Of a DNA stretch of 64,000 nt, positions 19,225 to 28,581 are shown in pieces. This DNA comes from an uncultured Poribacteria bacterium. GTDB lineage: Bacteria; Poribacteria; WGA-4E; PCPOR2b. The stretch lies in contig OY282444.1 of NCBI GenBank assembly GCA_958296125.1, forward strand, positions 3,319,623 through 3,383,622, given 5' to 3'. The notes beneath the pieces are model-generated. The model was not told the origin of the DNA, ran no database searches, and was given only the letters and a program-made list of their open reading frames with translations. Within the stretch, counting starts at the first letter, position 1; every line of letters starts with the position of its first letter. The position numbers and the translations under genes are program-made.

Positions 19225-19249
19225 AAAGCATTTGACTTAGGAAAAGCGT

Positions 19250-19414
19250 ATGAAAGACTTGGGATGCAGCACAATTTTATACGGAGGATTTAGTTTAGAG
19301 CAGGCACTCGAAGGCATCGCGCAAGCCGGGTATAAGGCAATTGAACTCTGCGCGCGGCCCGGGATGGCACCCCATCTGGAATGTTGTGTACTTTCTTGCT
19401 CAACAGCGTGCTGA
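19250..19414 (+). pseudogene. 5' fragment of a sugar phosphate isomerase/epimerase gene
   Basis: The frame encodes MKDLGCSTILYGGFSLEQ and continues ALEGIAQAGYKAIELCARPG, the first strand and helix of a xylose isomerase-like TIM barrel protein, then becomes meaningless after HLE and stops. Only about 44 of an expected 270 residues remain. Homology switches near 19377 to the HEPN fragment that follows, so a deletion or recombination joined two genes. The MITE-like element ends 25 bases upstream. Confidence 0.7.
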
Positions 19415-19553
19415 GAAATATTTTAAGGGATTTTTAGAGGAGCACAACATCGCTTTTCAGAAGACTCATGACCTTCTGGTTCTACTGAATTCAAGTGGAG
19501 GATCACTTTCAGAAACAGTGGTAAGAACAGAATTAGGGCTTTCAGATGTCTGA
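19377..19553 (+). pseudogene. HEPN domain protein fragment
   Basis: Starting at WNVVYFLAQQRAEKYFKGFL this frame matches the core of small HEPN domain proteins (AQQxAEKxLKA, then FQKTHDLLVLL). It lacks the first helix, which has been replaced by the isomerase fragment, and ends early after about 58 residues without the last helix. HEPN proteins of this sort usually pair with a minimal nucleotidyltransferase as an MNT/HEPN toxin-antitoxin pair; no partner is seen. Confidence 0.6.
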
Positions 19554-19637
19554 CTGTTGAATTTCTATATCATAAACCGCTCATCAAAAGCGGCTTCAAT
19601 TTAGCCTGATCTAGTTGATTCTTACGGAGGGGCGACA

Positions 19638-20363
19638 ATGCGTTTAAGCGAGGCACAACTTCATCAATACAAAGAAACTGGCTTTCTCGTGGTGCCGGGG
19701 CTTTTTGATACGGCAACGGCACAGCAGATGATCCAGCACTACATGAAACGGCGTGCTGAGGGCCCAAAATCAGGAGACAGTGGTGGCACAACAGATCACC
19801 CAGAGGATCCGAATCACCAGTATCCTCGAATGATCAACATGCACAACTGGGATGCGTTGACCGAGGAATGGGCAATGCAGGCAACAATGTTAGATCTTGT
19901 CGAACAACTGATCGATGATAAGCCTATGCTTCGGCAGACAATGCTTTATTTTAAGCCACCGGGAGGCAGAGGGCAGGCACTCCATCAGGATGAGCAGTAC
20001 ATCACCACTGAACCGTTGATTGGTGTGTGGGTGGCGTTGGACAAATCGGACAAAGCCGTTGGGCAGATGGCGGTTGTCCCCGGTTCACATAAACGCGGAC
20101 TTTTACAGGTAGAAGCTGCAGATACGTCAATTTCGTTCACTGATGTACAGTCGGTGATGCCGGAGGAAGCTGAAGAGTTTTATGTTGATATGCAGCCGGG
20201 GGACGCACTGTTTTTCGACGGTAAAACTATCCACGGTTCTTACATGAACGAAACGCACGATCGCTGGCGACGGAGTTTCATCTGTCACTATATCGGTGAA
20301 CATGCGAAAAATTTTGAACCCCCACAAGGCAAACATGTATCGCATTTAAGGCGCGATGCGTAA
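19638..20363 (+). CDS. Phytanoyl-CoA dioxygenase (PhyH) family protein
   Basis: This 241-residue Fe(II)/2-oxoglutarate dioxygenase shows the iron-binding HxD in LHQDEQYI near residue 118, the distal His in GKTIHGSYMN, and a following Arg-rich strand RWRRSFICHYIG for 2-oxoglutarate. The ATG follows a strong GGAGGGG. Substrates of bacterial PhyH proteins are varied and cannot be predicted here. It is monocistronic by spacing to sucC, though on the same strand. Confidence 0.9.
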   Translation: MRLSEAQLHQYKETGFLVVPGLFDTATAQQMIQHYMKRRAEGPKSGDSGGTTDHPEDPNHQYPRMINMHNWDALTEEWAMQATMLDLVEQLIDDKPMLRQTMLYFKPPGGRGQALHQDEQYITTEPLIGVWVALDKSDKAVGQMAVVPGSHKRGLLQVEAADTSISFTDVQSVMPEEAEEFYVDMQPGDALFFDGKTIHGSYMNETHDRWRRSFICHYIGEHAKNFEPPQGKHVSHLRRDA

Positions 20364-20409
20364 AAACTACATTCTCTTGAATCTATAGCCATCATATCGG
20401 AGAAAACAG

Positions 20410-21582
20410 GTGAACGTACACGAATATCAAGCAAAACAGATCCTAGAAGCGCACGGGGTCAATGTGCAACGCGGTGAAGTCGCATCAACGCCCGAAGAGG
20501 CTGAAGCGATTGCTCGCGAGTTGGATTGCTCATTGTATATCGTCAAGGCGCAAATCCACGCGGGTGGACGGGGCAAAGGCGGCGGGATTAAGCTGGCGAA
20601 AACCCCCGCAGAGGTGCAGCAACATGCTGACGCAATGCTCGGCATGCAGCTGGTCACACCTCAGACAGGCCCCGAAGGAAAACTGGTCCGCAAGGTCCTG
20701 GTTGCTGAAGCCAGTGATATTGAGAGAGAGCTTTACCTCGGTATGGTGATTGATCGTACCGACTCACGGCTTGTCATAATGGGTAGTGAAGAGGGCGGTG
20801 TAGATATTGAAGAAGTCGCCGCGACCCGTCCTGAAAAGATTCTCAAGCAAACCATCGATCCAGCGATTGGGTTGCCCCCCTTTCAGGCACGAAAACTCGC
20901 CTACGACTTGAATATCCCGCGCGAACTGGTCAACAAAGCCGCAAATCTGATGATCGGCTTGTATAATGTCTTTGTAGATTGCGACTGCTCACTCGCCGAG
21001 ATCAACCCACTCGCCATCACGAAAGTCGGGGACGGGCAGGATATCGTCGCCCTCGATGCCAAACTCAACTTCGATGACAACGCGCTCTGGCAGCACGAGG
21101 AAATTGGCACGATGCGAGATCCACACGAGGAGGATGCCCGTGAACTCGAAGCGGGAAAATCGGGCTTGAGTTATGTCAACCTTGACGGAAATATCGGGTG
21201 TATGGTCAACGGAGCGGGGCTTGCAATGGCGACGATGGATCTCATCCAGCTGCATGGCGGCGAACCCGCAAATTTCCTCGATGTCGGTGGAGGGGCGACG
21301 ACGGAATCTGTTACGCACGCTTTCCGTCTCATTCTCGCAGACGAAAAGGTGCAGGCAGTCCTCGTCAACATCTTTGGTGGTATCATGCAGTGCGACGTGA
21401 TCGCCAACGGAATTATCGAGGCGGTCAAGCAAGTAGATTTAACAGTTCCGTTGGTTGTGCGTTTGGAAGGAACAAATGTGGAGCTAGGGAAGCAAATCCT
21501 CGCCGATTCCGGTTTGAACCTGATTGCTGCGGATGGACTTTCGGAGGCAGCACAAAAAGCGGTGCAAGCGGTGGCGAAGTGA
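20410..21582 (+). CDS. sucC: Succinyl-CoA synthetase beta subunit (ADP-forming)
   Basis: This 390-residue ATP-grasp subunit begins [12 protein letters not shown] from a GTG start and shows [21 protein letters not shown] with metal ligands, and near the C terminus [13 protein letters not shown] and [10 protein letters not shown], all diagnostic for SucC. It forms succinyl-CoA synthetase with SucD in the TCA cycle. Unusually sucD does not follow; the next gene is pgk after 137 bases. The alpha subunit must be encoded elsewhere. A malate-CoA ligase role cannot be ruled out. Confidence 0.93.
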   Translation: MNVHEYQAKQILEAHGVNVQRGEVASTPEEAEAIARELDCSLYIVKAQIHAGGRGKGGGIKLAKTPAEVQQHADAMLGMQLVTPQTGPEGKLVRKVLVAEASDIERELYLGMVIDRTDSRLVIMGSEEGGVDIEEVAATRPEKILKQTIDPAIGLPPFQARKLAYDLNIPRELVNKAANLMIGLYNVFVDCDCSLAEINPLAITKVGDGQDIVALDAKLNFDDNALWQHEEIGTMRDPHEEDARELEAGKSGLSYVNLDGNIGCMVNGAGLAMATMDLIQLHGGEPANFLDVGGGATTESVTHAFRLILADEKVQAVLVNIFGGIMQCDVIANGIIEAVKQVDLTVPLVVRLEGTNVELGKQILADSGLNLIAADGLSEAAQKAVQAVAK

Positions 21583-21719
21583 GTTCATCAGTCCCGCCTT
21601 TATGGTTCCAAGTCCTTCCATCCCAATCCATCGGGGAGTTTATTGACAGTCATGTTTACGAGATAGAATTGAAGGAGAATCGTGAGAACCCGCGCTACTT
21701 TTGATGGGAGGCAGGAGGC

Positions 21720-22913
21720 ATGACAGATAAACTCGGACTACGCGATTTAGATGTTGGCGGCAAGCGGGTCCTAGTGCGCGTTGATTTCAATGTGCCGATG
21801 GATGGGAAGCGAATCGCCGATGATACACGCATCCGTGCAGCCCTGCCGACAATTTTGGAACTTATCCGGGGCAGCGCAAAAATTATCTTGGTTACGCATC
21901 TCGGACGTCCCAAAGGTTTTGCTCCCGATTTTTCTACAGAACCCCTTGCGGTAGCACTCAGCAAACTGCTGGGTCAACGAGTCAAGCATATAATTGATTG
22001 CATCGGGGTAGAAGTTGAAGGAATTGTTTCCGAACTCCGGGCAGGGGATGTATTGTTGCTCGAAAACGTCCGCTTCTACGAAGAAGAAACAAAAAACGAC
22101 CCGGAATTTGCAGTAAAGCTCGCATCTCTCGCCGATCTCTACATCAACGACGCTTTTGGTGCAGCACACCGCCCCCATGCTTCGACCGAAGGGGTAACAC
22201 ACTATTTCGATCTGTGCGCTGCGGGTTTGCTGATGGAAAGGGAAATTGAATACCTTGACAGAGTGCTTCACGATCCGGCGCGCCCCTTTGTTGCGATCCT
22301 TGGTGGTGCAAAGATTTCGGACAAAATCGGCGTGATTGAGAACCTTATCAACAAAGTTGACCAACTCATTATTGGCGGTGGTATGGCATATACGTTCCTC
22401 AAAGCGAGGGGACTATCGATTGGGGATTCAATTGTGGAGCTTGATAAGCTTGATCTAGCCAGTGCGCTGTTGCGAAAAGCGTCGGATCGGAATCTGACCC
22501 TTCAGCTCCCACAAGACCATGTCATCGGTAGGGAGTTTGATCCGAATACCGAATTTCAAGTCATCTCCAATGAAAACATCCCCGATGATTGGAGCGGTTT
22601 CGATATTGGAATCGAAACTGTCGCAAAATTCGGTAAAATTGTCGATACGGCGAAAACGATCATCTGGAATGGTCCGTTGGGTGTCTATGAGTTTGAGCGA
22701 TTTGCGAAAGGTACGCTTGAGATTGCGAAACGGATTGCTGAATCGAAAGCGGGCAGCATCATCGGCGGCGGGGACTGCGTTGCTGCGGTGCATCAGGCGG
22801 GTGTCGCAGATCAAATCACACATATCTCCACCGGTGGCGGAGCGTCGTTAGAATTTCTTGAAGGAAAACAATTACCCGGGATTGAAGCATTGACAGATAG
22901 GAGTGAACAGTGA
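21720..22913 (+). CDS. pgk: Phosphoglycerate kinase
   Basis: This 397-residue glycolytic enzyme transfers phosphate between 1,3-bisphosphoglycerate and ADP. It shows VLVRVDFNVPMD at the start, THLGRPKG, LLENVRFYEEE, AHRPHAST, ILGGAKISDKI and the C-terminal GGGDCVAAV and STGGGASLEFLEG. Length is normal. A purine-rich GGAGGCAGGAGGC sits directly upstream. It is followed one base later by the serpin gene, an odd neighbour; gapA is not adjacent. Confidence 0.97.
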   Translation: MTDKLGLRDLDVGGKRVLVRVDFNVPMDGKRIADDTRIRAALPTILELIRGSAKIILVTHLGRPKGFAPDFSTEPLAVALSKLLGQRVKHIIDCIGVEVEGIVSELRAGDVLLLENVRFYEEETKNDPEFAVKLASLADLYINDAFGAAHRPHASTEGVTHYFDLCAAGLLMEREIEYLDRVLHDPARPFVAILGGAKISDKIGVIENLINKVDQLIIGGGMAYTFLKARGLSIGDSIVELDKLDLASALLRKASDRNLTLQLPQDHVIGREFDPNTEFQVISNENIPDDWSGFDIGIETVAKFGKIVDTAKTIIWNGPLGVYEFERFAKGTLEIAKRIAESKAGSIIGGGDCVAAVHQAGVADQITHISTGGGASLEFLEGKQLPGIEALTDRSEQ

Positions 22914-22914
22914 A

Positions 22915-24141
22915 ATGAGCAAACAACGAAGCTGTCTAATCCTTGGGTATACATGCCTAGTTATGCTGTGTTTATTCGGCTGTTTCGACATCGATTTTAC
23001 AGGGAATATCATTCGTGACGCGTTAGAAGCCACTGATGATCCGGAGGTTTCGAGTGTCGCGTCGGCTAACACAAGGTTTGGATTCCAGCTGCTTCAAGAT
23101 CTACGAGAACAAGAACCTGTAGGAAATATCTTCATCTCTCCGTTAAGTATTTCAATTGCATTAACCATGACCTATAACGGTGCCGTTGGAGAAACAGAAC
23201 GTGCCATGGCGGAAGTGCTAGGGATAGACGGATTAGACCTAGATACAATCAATGATGCCAACGCAGCATTACGAACAAGCCTTGAGAATCCTGATCCCCA
23301 AGTTGAAATCTCGATCGCAAACTCGCTTTGGTACCGCCAGGGTATTGAATTCAATCCTGATTTCTTAGATCGAAATCGGGTGTTTTTTGAAGCGGAGCTT
23401 GCCGCGCTCGATTTTAGTGCGCCGCAAGCGACGGAAATCATCAACGGATGGGTTAATACAAACACAAATGGCAAAATTGAGAAAATCGTTGACAGGATTA
23501 GCCCGCAAACGCTGCTTTTCTTGATTAACGCCATCTATTTCAAGGGGAGTTGGCAGGAGGAGTTCGATAAGTCAAAAACGCGGGCGGGCATTTTTCAGCT
23601 GCCAAATGGGAGTGAGAAGCAGGTACAGATGATGCGTCGAGAAGGGGAGTACCCATACTTCCGTGGTGAGAATTTTGAAGCAACGGGCTTACCGTATGGT
23701 GCCGGGCGAATGAGCATGTATATTTTCCTGCCCAACCGCGATTCCAATCTCAATCAATTTTTGGGAAATCTAAACGCGGAAAATTGGGAGGGTTGGCTAT
23801 CACAGTTTCAGGACAGGCGGCACGATATAGTGTTGCCTCGCTTTCGATTGGAATATGAAGTAAGTCTCAACGACACACTCAAAGCATTAGGGATGGGAAT
23901 TGCTTTCAATAGCGGTGCCGATTTTAGCGGCATGGCCCCCAGCCTTTTTATCAGTGAGGTGAAACACAAAACCTTCGTGGAAGTAAACGAAGAAGGTACG
24001 GAAGCGGCGGCTGTCACCGCCGTGGTGGGAGTTACGTCTGTACCATCAGTCTTCCGGGTAGATCGCCCCTTCTTTTTCGCCATCTATGACACCACGACGG
24101 AGACCATACTGTTCATGGGAATTGTCACGGAACCGATGTAG
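22915..24141 (+). CDS. Serpin family lipoprotein
   Basis: This 408-residue protein has a lipoprotein signal ending LFGC, then a full serpin domain: NTRFGFQLLQDL, NIFISPLSISIALTM, FLINAIYFKGSW, PRFRLEYEVSLNDTLKALGM and a closing RPFFFAIYDTTTETILFMG. The hinge of the reactive loop reads EEGTEAAAVTAVV, small residues as in inhibitory serpins; by count the P1 residue is near the TSV of GVTSVPS. It would inhibit serine or cysteine proteases at the cell surface. The ATG at 22915 follows AGGAG. It begins one base after pgk ends, so the pair may be co-transcribed. Confidence 0.9.
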   Translation: MSKQRSCLILGYTCLVMLCLFGCFDIDFTGNIIRDALEATDDPEVSSVASANTRFGFQLLQDLREQEPVGNIFISPLSISIALTMTYNGAVGETERAMAEVLGIDGLDLDTINDANAALRTSLENPDPQVEISIANSLWYRQGIEFNPDFLDRNRVFFEAELAALDFSAPQATEIINGWVNTNTNGKIEKIVDRISPQTLLFLINAIYFKGSWQEEFDKSKTRAGIFQLPNGSEKQVQMMRREGEYPYFRGENFEATGLPYGAGRMSMYIFLPNRDSNLNQFLGNLNAENWEGWLSQFQDRRHDIVLPRFRLEYEVSLNDTLKALGMGIAFNSGADFSGMAPSLFISEVKHKTFVEVNEEGTEAAAVTAVVGVTSVPSVFRVDRPFFFAIYDTTTETILFMGIVTEPM

Positions 24142-24178
24142 TTTTCAGGCAACTTAATCGCACACCAACGATGGAGAA

Positions 24179-25177
24179 ATGATGGCTACTGAACCTTTGC
24201 CAAGACTTGATTCCGATGCCGAAATTCGGAAGCATCTATTGGCCTGTTGCAGACTCAAACCCGGGGATGTTTGGGAAGATCCCGTGCGAAGGCATAAGAT
24301 CGGTGTGTTAGATGCAACCTGTCCTAATGCGGTATCAGAAATAATGGGGCACAAAAAAGCAAAGGTGACTGTGAACGACCCGCCCTACAATGTGAGGGTC
24401 GGAAATAAAATAACCCCAAATCTGAGTAAGCTAAATTTAGCTGAATATATGGAATTTTCAAGGCGTTGGGTGAAAAATACAGTTGACATATTGGGTGAAG
24501 ACTCCCATTTCTACGCGTGGCTGGGTGCAGATCAGAAAGACAATTTCCAACCTTTGCCCGATTTCATGGTCATGATGAGGGAATTTGAGGATTTAAAGGC
24601 GAGAAGTTTCATTACGATGAGGAATCAGAGAGGGTACGGCACTCAGAAAAATTGGATGGCGGTGAGGCAGGAATTACTCTACTATACGAAGGGCAACCCC
24701 GATTTCGCTGTTGTTTATACCGATATACCTAAAATTTTACGCGGCTATTATAAAAAGATACGTGGGAAAAGAGTGGAAAACTTGGAACGGAGTCGGGCTG
24801 ATACCATCAGACCCGGCAATGTGTGGGTTGATATCCAACAGGTATTTTATCGCATGGAAGAGAACGTACCCGGTGCTTATGCCCAAAAGCCTCTGAAGGC
24901 AGTTGAACGGATTATTGCAGCCTGCAGCCGCGAAGGAGATTTGGTTGCGGACTTCTTCGCGCACTCAGGGACAACGTTGATCGCCTGCGAGAGGCTGGGG
25001 CGCGTGTGCTATACATCTGACATTGACCCAATATTCGCCGAAATTACAATCAGGAGGTTGGAGCATTTTCGTGAGACGCGCAGAACCGGCTTTCAATTTC
25101 ACAACCCTTTCAGAGAATTAGAAACTACTAGCGAAGCGACAGATACTAAACAAAAAGATCTATTGACAATCTTCTAG
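24179..25177 (+). CDS. DNA (adenine- or cytosine-N4) methyltransferase, beta class
   Basis: This 332-residue amino-methyltransferase shows the catalytic motif NDPPYN near residue 72 and, towards the C terminus, ADFFAHSGTTLIACERLGR, the SAM-binding motif I. The order catalytic motif then SAM motif is that of beta-class enzymes such as CcrM. The 60-residue central region would contact DNA. No restriction endonuclease is next to it, so it looks like a solitary methyltransferase. Two ATG codons in a row start the frame; either may be used. Confidence 0.85.
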   Translation: MMATEPLPRLDSDAEIRKHLLACCRLKPGDVWEDPVRRHKIGVLDATCPNAVSEIMGHKKAKVTVNDPPYNVRVGNKITPNLSKLNLAEYMEFSRRWVKNTVDILGEDSHFYAWLGADQKDNFQPLPDFMVMMREFEDLKARSFITMRNQRGYGTQKNWMAVRQELLYYTKGNPDFAVVYTDIPKILRGYYKKIRGKRVENLERSRADTIRPGNVWVDIQQVFYRMEENVPGAYAQKPLKAVERIIAACSREGDLVADFFAHSGTTLIACERLGRVCYTSDIDPIFAEITIRRLEHFRETRRTGFQFHNPFRELETTSEATDTKQKDLLTIF

Positions 25178-25233
25178 CCTATGTCAGACAAAAGAAATAC
25201 AACTCTACCGATTAAAGAGGAGCAAATCAGGAA

Positions 25234-26667
25234 ATGAGAGATAAGATCACACCTCGCAGTGAGGACTATTCAGAGTGGTACACTGAAGTGATTCGGAAGG
25301 CGGAATTGGCAGATTACGCCCCGGTACGTGGATGTATGGTCATTCGGCCCTACGGCTACGAACTTTGGGAGAACGTGAAGGCAGGGTTAGATCGCCGCTT
25401 CAAGGAAACGGGACACGAGAACGCCTATTTTCCGCTCTTTGTACCGATGAGTTTTATCGAGAAGGAAGCGCAGCACGTCGAAGGATTCGCGCCAGAGCTA
25501 GCGGTTGTTACACACGGCGGTGGCAAAAAACTGGAAGACCCGCTGGTAGTACGCCCCACCTCAGAAACGGTCATCGGATACATGTACAGCCAATGGATTC
25601 AGTCCTACCGGGACCTACCGGTGCTGATTAATCAATGGGCAAACGTCGTGCGCTGGGAATTACGCACTCGCTTGTTTCTCCGCACGATGGAATTTCTCTG
25701 GCAGGAGGGGCACACCGCCCATGCCACTGCTGAGGAAGCGCAGGAAGAAACATTGCGAATGCTGGATGTGTACACCGATTTCGCTGTGAATGATGCCGCT
25801 ATCCCTGTCATTCCCGGCCGTAAGAGCGATAGCGAGAAGTTTCCCGGTGCGAATGCCTCCTACAGCATCGAAGCCATGATGGGAGATCGCCGGGCACTAC
25901 AGTCAGGTACATCGCATAACCTTGGACAGAACTTTGCCAAAGCCTTCGATATTCAGTATCAGGATGGGAATGGGGCGCAGCAATACTGCTGGACGACCAG
26001 TTGGGGTGTGAGCACACGAATGGTTGGCGCGATCATCATGGCGCACGGCGACGACCAAGGCCTGGTCTTGCCGCCGCGTCTAGCACCAACTCAAGTGGTG
26101 ATTGTGCCGATCTATCGAAAGGATGCTGAACAAAGCACGGTCATGGAAGCAATCGAAAAGATCGAAGCCATGTTAGGGCAGAACATACGGCTGAAGGTGG
26201 ATCGGCGCGACGAATACTCTCCCGGTTGGAAGTTCAACGAATGGGAGTTGAAGGGTGTGCCGTTACGAATAGAGATTGGACCCAGAGATATTGCAAAAGA
26301 TCAGGTAGTGCTCGCCCGCCGCGATATGCCGGGACGCGATGGCAAATCGTTTGTTCCATTGGCAGGGCTAGCTGATATCGTCCCCGATACACTCACAAAT
26401 ATTCAGGATAATTTGCTCGGGCGCGCTATCGAATTCCGTGACACCAATATATCGGAGCCGTCCGACTACAATTCGCTTCGAGCAGCGGCGGCACAAGGCT
26501 TCGCCCGCGCTTGGTGGTGCGGGGAAGTTGCGTGTGAGGATAAGATTAAAGACGATACCAAAGCGACGACGCGCTGCATCCCTTTGGATCAGCCCGGCGA
26601 AGGTGGGAACTGTATTGTGTGCGGCAAATCGGCAGAGGAGATTGCTATCTTTGCGCGGGCGTATTGA
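25234..26667 (+). CDS. proS: Prolyl-tRNA synthetase, archaeal/eukaryote-type (ProS type 3)
   Basis: This 477-residue class II synthetase charges tRNA-Pro. It shows RGCMVIRPYGYELWENV, LVVRPTSETVIG of motif 2 region, TAHATAEEAQEE, and a C-terminal domain with zinc-site cysteines ending CIVCGKSAEEIAIFARAY. The short form without the bacterial editing insertion and with this zinc domain is the ProS3 type shared with archaea and eukaryotes and present in some bacteria. GAGGAGC lies upstream of the ATG. Confidence 0.96.
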   Translation: MRDKITPRSEDYSEWYTEVIRKAELADYAPVRGCMVIRPYGYELWENVKAGLDRRFKETGHENAYFPLFVPMSFIEKEAQHVEGFAPELAVVTHGGGKKLEDPLVVRPTSETVIGYMYSQWIQSYRDLPVLINQWANVVRWELRTRLFLRTMEFLWQEGHTAHATAEEAQEETLRMLDVYTDFAVNDAAIPVIPGRKSDSEKFPGANASYSIEAMMGDRRALQSGTSHNLGQNFAKAFDIQYQDGNGAQQYCWTTSWGVSTRMVGAIIMAHGDDQGLVLPPRLAPTQVVIVPIYRKDAEQSTVMEAIEKIEAMLGQNIRLKVDRRDEYSPGWKFNEWELKGVPLRIEIGPRDIAKDQVVLARRDMPGRDGKSFVPLAGLADIVPDTLTNIQDNLLGRAIEFRDTNISEPSDYNSLRAAAAQGFARAWWCGEVACEDKIKDDTKATTRCIPLDQPGEGGNCIVCGKSAEEIAIFARAY

Positions 26668-26749
26668 AATCATGCGTCACCACACCGTAGTTGTGAAACC
26701 ACTTTGAAAGTGGTTTCCTGATAAATGTCGTCTAGTCTGAAAGGTTGTT

Positions 26750-27808
26750 ATGCGTCGAGCAGCAGCTCTAAGCGTTCTTCTCACCTGTACCACCTTTGCT
26801 CCCTGGCTATTAGGGTGTTGGGATACACCATCAAGCGGACCTAGGGCGACAACATCGGAAGCAGTTGCCACGGAAGGTAGGGCCGAGCCGCTCCATCTCT
26901 ACACGGCTCTCGACACCAATGAGGCAAAGATCTATATCCGAGCTTTTGAGGCAGAGACCGGTATTCAGGTGCGATGGGTGCGTTTGTCCGCAGGAGAGGT
27001 GTTGGTGCGAATCAGAAGTGAGCAAACCAATCCACAGGTTGCGCTCTGGTTTGGCGGACCATCACCAGAGTTTATTGTCGCTAAACGCGAAGGGTTACTC
27101 GCTCCTTATGTGCCGCGTATTGATTTTGAGCCGCCCCCCGGCACATTCGACGCAGCGCACTACTGGACCGGCTTCTACTTCGGTGAGATCGGTTTTGCGT
27201 CCAACACGGAGATTTTAGCGCGCAAAGGGATTCCACCGCCAACCTCGTGGGATGACCTACTAAAACCCCAACTCAAAGGTGAGATCAGCGTGGCTTATGC
27301 CTATACATCGGGCACCGCCAACACACTACTCGCTGCGATTGTGCAGATGATGGGCGAGGATGCGGGTTTCGATTATATTGCAAAGTTAGATCGAAATGTC
27401 CACCACTACAACAGGTCCGGATCAAGGTGTGTAACACAGGTGGGGTTCGGCGAAGTCGCTGTGGGGATTGCTTTTTCGCACGACATTGTTAAGAAGGGAC
27501 CCGCGAAAGGGTATCCGGTCGTGTTGAGTTTTCCGAAAGAGGGGACCGGGTTCGAGATCGGTGCGATGGCACTTGTCAAAGGGGGACCTAACCAAGTCGC
27601 CGCAAAGCGATTTATGGATTGGGCCCTCTCAGTTCGAGCACAGAACTTGATGCAGCAATGGTTTCGGACCCCCTTGAATCCGAGAGCCGAAGTCGCTCAA
27701 GGGGCAGTTACCGCTGATAAGGTGCAGCTGATTCAGTTTGACGCTATCTGGGCAGCAAACCACCGGCAGAGATTGGTTGAACGGTGGCGAGAAATTACAG
27801 CACAATAA
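26750..27808 (+). CDS. Lipoprotein ABC transporter solute-binding protein, FbpA/iron(III)-type
   Basis: This 352-residue protein has a lipoprotein signal ending LLGC and a family 1/13 solute-binding body: LHLYTALDTNEAKIYIRAFE, VRWVRLSAGEVLVRI, NPQVALWFGGPSPEF, VAYAYTSGTANTLL and VGIAFSHD. This pattern fits binding proteins for ferric iron or 2-aminoethylphosphonate. No permease or ATPase gene is adjacent, so the ligand and transporter remain open. It follows proS by 82 bases. Confidence 0.85.
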   Translation: MRRAAALSVLLTCTTFAPWLLGCWDTPSSGPRATTSEAVATEGRAEPLHLYTALDTNEAKIYIRAFEAETGIQVRWVRLSAGEVLVRIRSEQTNPQVALWFGGPSPEFIVAKREGLLAPYVPRIDFEPPPGTFDAAHYWTGFYFGEIGFASNTEILARKGIPPPTSWDDLLKPQLKGEISVAYAYTSGTANTLLAAIVQMMGEDAGFDYIAKLDRNVHHYNRSGSRCVTQVGFGEVAVGIAFSHDIVKKGPAKGYPVVLSFPKEGTGFEIGAMALVKGGPNQVAAKRFMDWALSVRAQNLMQQWFRTPLNPRAEVAQGAVTADKVQLIQFDAIWAANHRQRLVERWREITAQ

Positions 27809-27991
27809 AAGAAGGGGAAAGAAAGGGAATCAGTCATCATGTTTGCTGTGTCGATATAAGATCGGGCAGGAAAGAGAGGGTGGTGGAACGAAGTCACAGT
27901 CTCAGCAAAGCATCTTATAAAAGAAATCGTTGGGAACGGACATTGGGTTGGTTCCGTAAGTACCTTATCGAATCAAATTGACATCTCTTTT

Positions 27992-28528
27992 CTACGTAAA
28001 GAGGTCTGCCACACGGCAACGAAATCCCTTAACCGCCGGTTCGCCGGGTAAAGTGTCGTCGATTGCCAAGAGACTGATGTCCGTGGATGAACGGTAGACG
28101 ATTACCGTTTGAGAGAACGGTTCAATTGCCCAAACCAGTTGTGTGCCGGCATCGAGATACTCGAACGCTTTTTCGTGCACAGCCTGCATCGTATCCGTTT
28201 CTGAGACAACTTCAATGGCTAAATCAGGGGGAATGGGGAAATTCTGCCATAGGTTGTCGGGTATGCGTTCCGAGGCAACAAATGCAACGTCCGGTTTCCT
28301 AGCTCTGTTTCCCACTGTGAATACTGTTTCTGCTGTGTATAGTTTACCCAACTGGTGTTCCTTAACATAGTGAAACAAAAGACCGAGGATTTCTGCTGCG
28401 ACATCTCCATGAATAATCTTCGCTGCTGCCATCGGAATTAATTTTCCTTCCACGAATTCGTAGGATTCGTAATTCCCTTCCAAAAATTCTGCTAGTGTTG
28501 ATGGGTGCTCAATAGTTTCGTTTTCCAT
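27992..28528 (-). CDS. Uma2 (DUF820) family endonuclease-like protein
   Basis: This 178-residue protein has the Uma2 fold, related to PD-(D/E)XK restriction nucleases: YEFVEGKLIPM, GNRARKPDVAFV with the Asp, LAIEVVSETDTMQAVHEKAFEYLDAGT with the Glu and Lys, and VWAIEPFSQTVIVYR. Catalytic residues look intact. A GAAGGAGG site precedes the ATG. The family is often multi-copy in cyanobacteria and planctomycete-like bacteria; its cellular role is unknown. It is more divergent from, and shorter than, the four tandem Uma2 genes at 44-48 kb. Confidence 0.85.
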   Translation of the reverse strand: MENETIEHPSTLAEFLEGNYESYEFVEGKLIPMAAAKIIHGDVAAEILGLLFHYVKEHQLGKLYTAETVFTVGNRARKPDVAFVASERIPDNLWQNFPIPPDLAIEVVSETDTMQAVHEKAFEYLDAGTQLVWAIEPFSQTVIVYRSSTDISLLAIDDTLPGEPAVKGFRCRVADLFT

Positions 28529-28581
28529 GGTGCCTCCTTCATTGGATACGGATGTTCTTGAACAAAATGGCCTCCCTGAAG

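Noticed and set aside
21579-21704. Small open frame starting GTG at the end of sucC (about 41 codons)
   Set aside because: No clear ribosome site or recognisable family; not similar to the start of sucD. It may be chance.
27738-27981. Two overlapping small frames after the solute-binding protein gene
   Set aside because: Their products are low-complexity, basic and without a start context; they overlap the end of the real gene.
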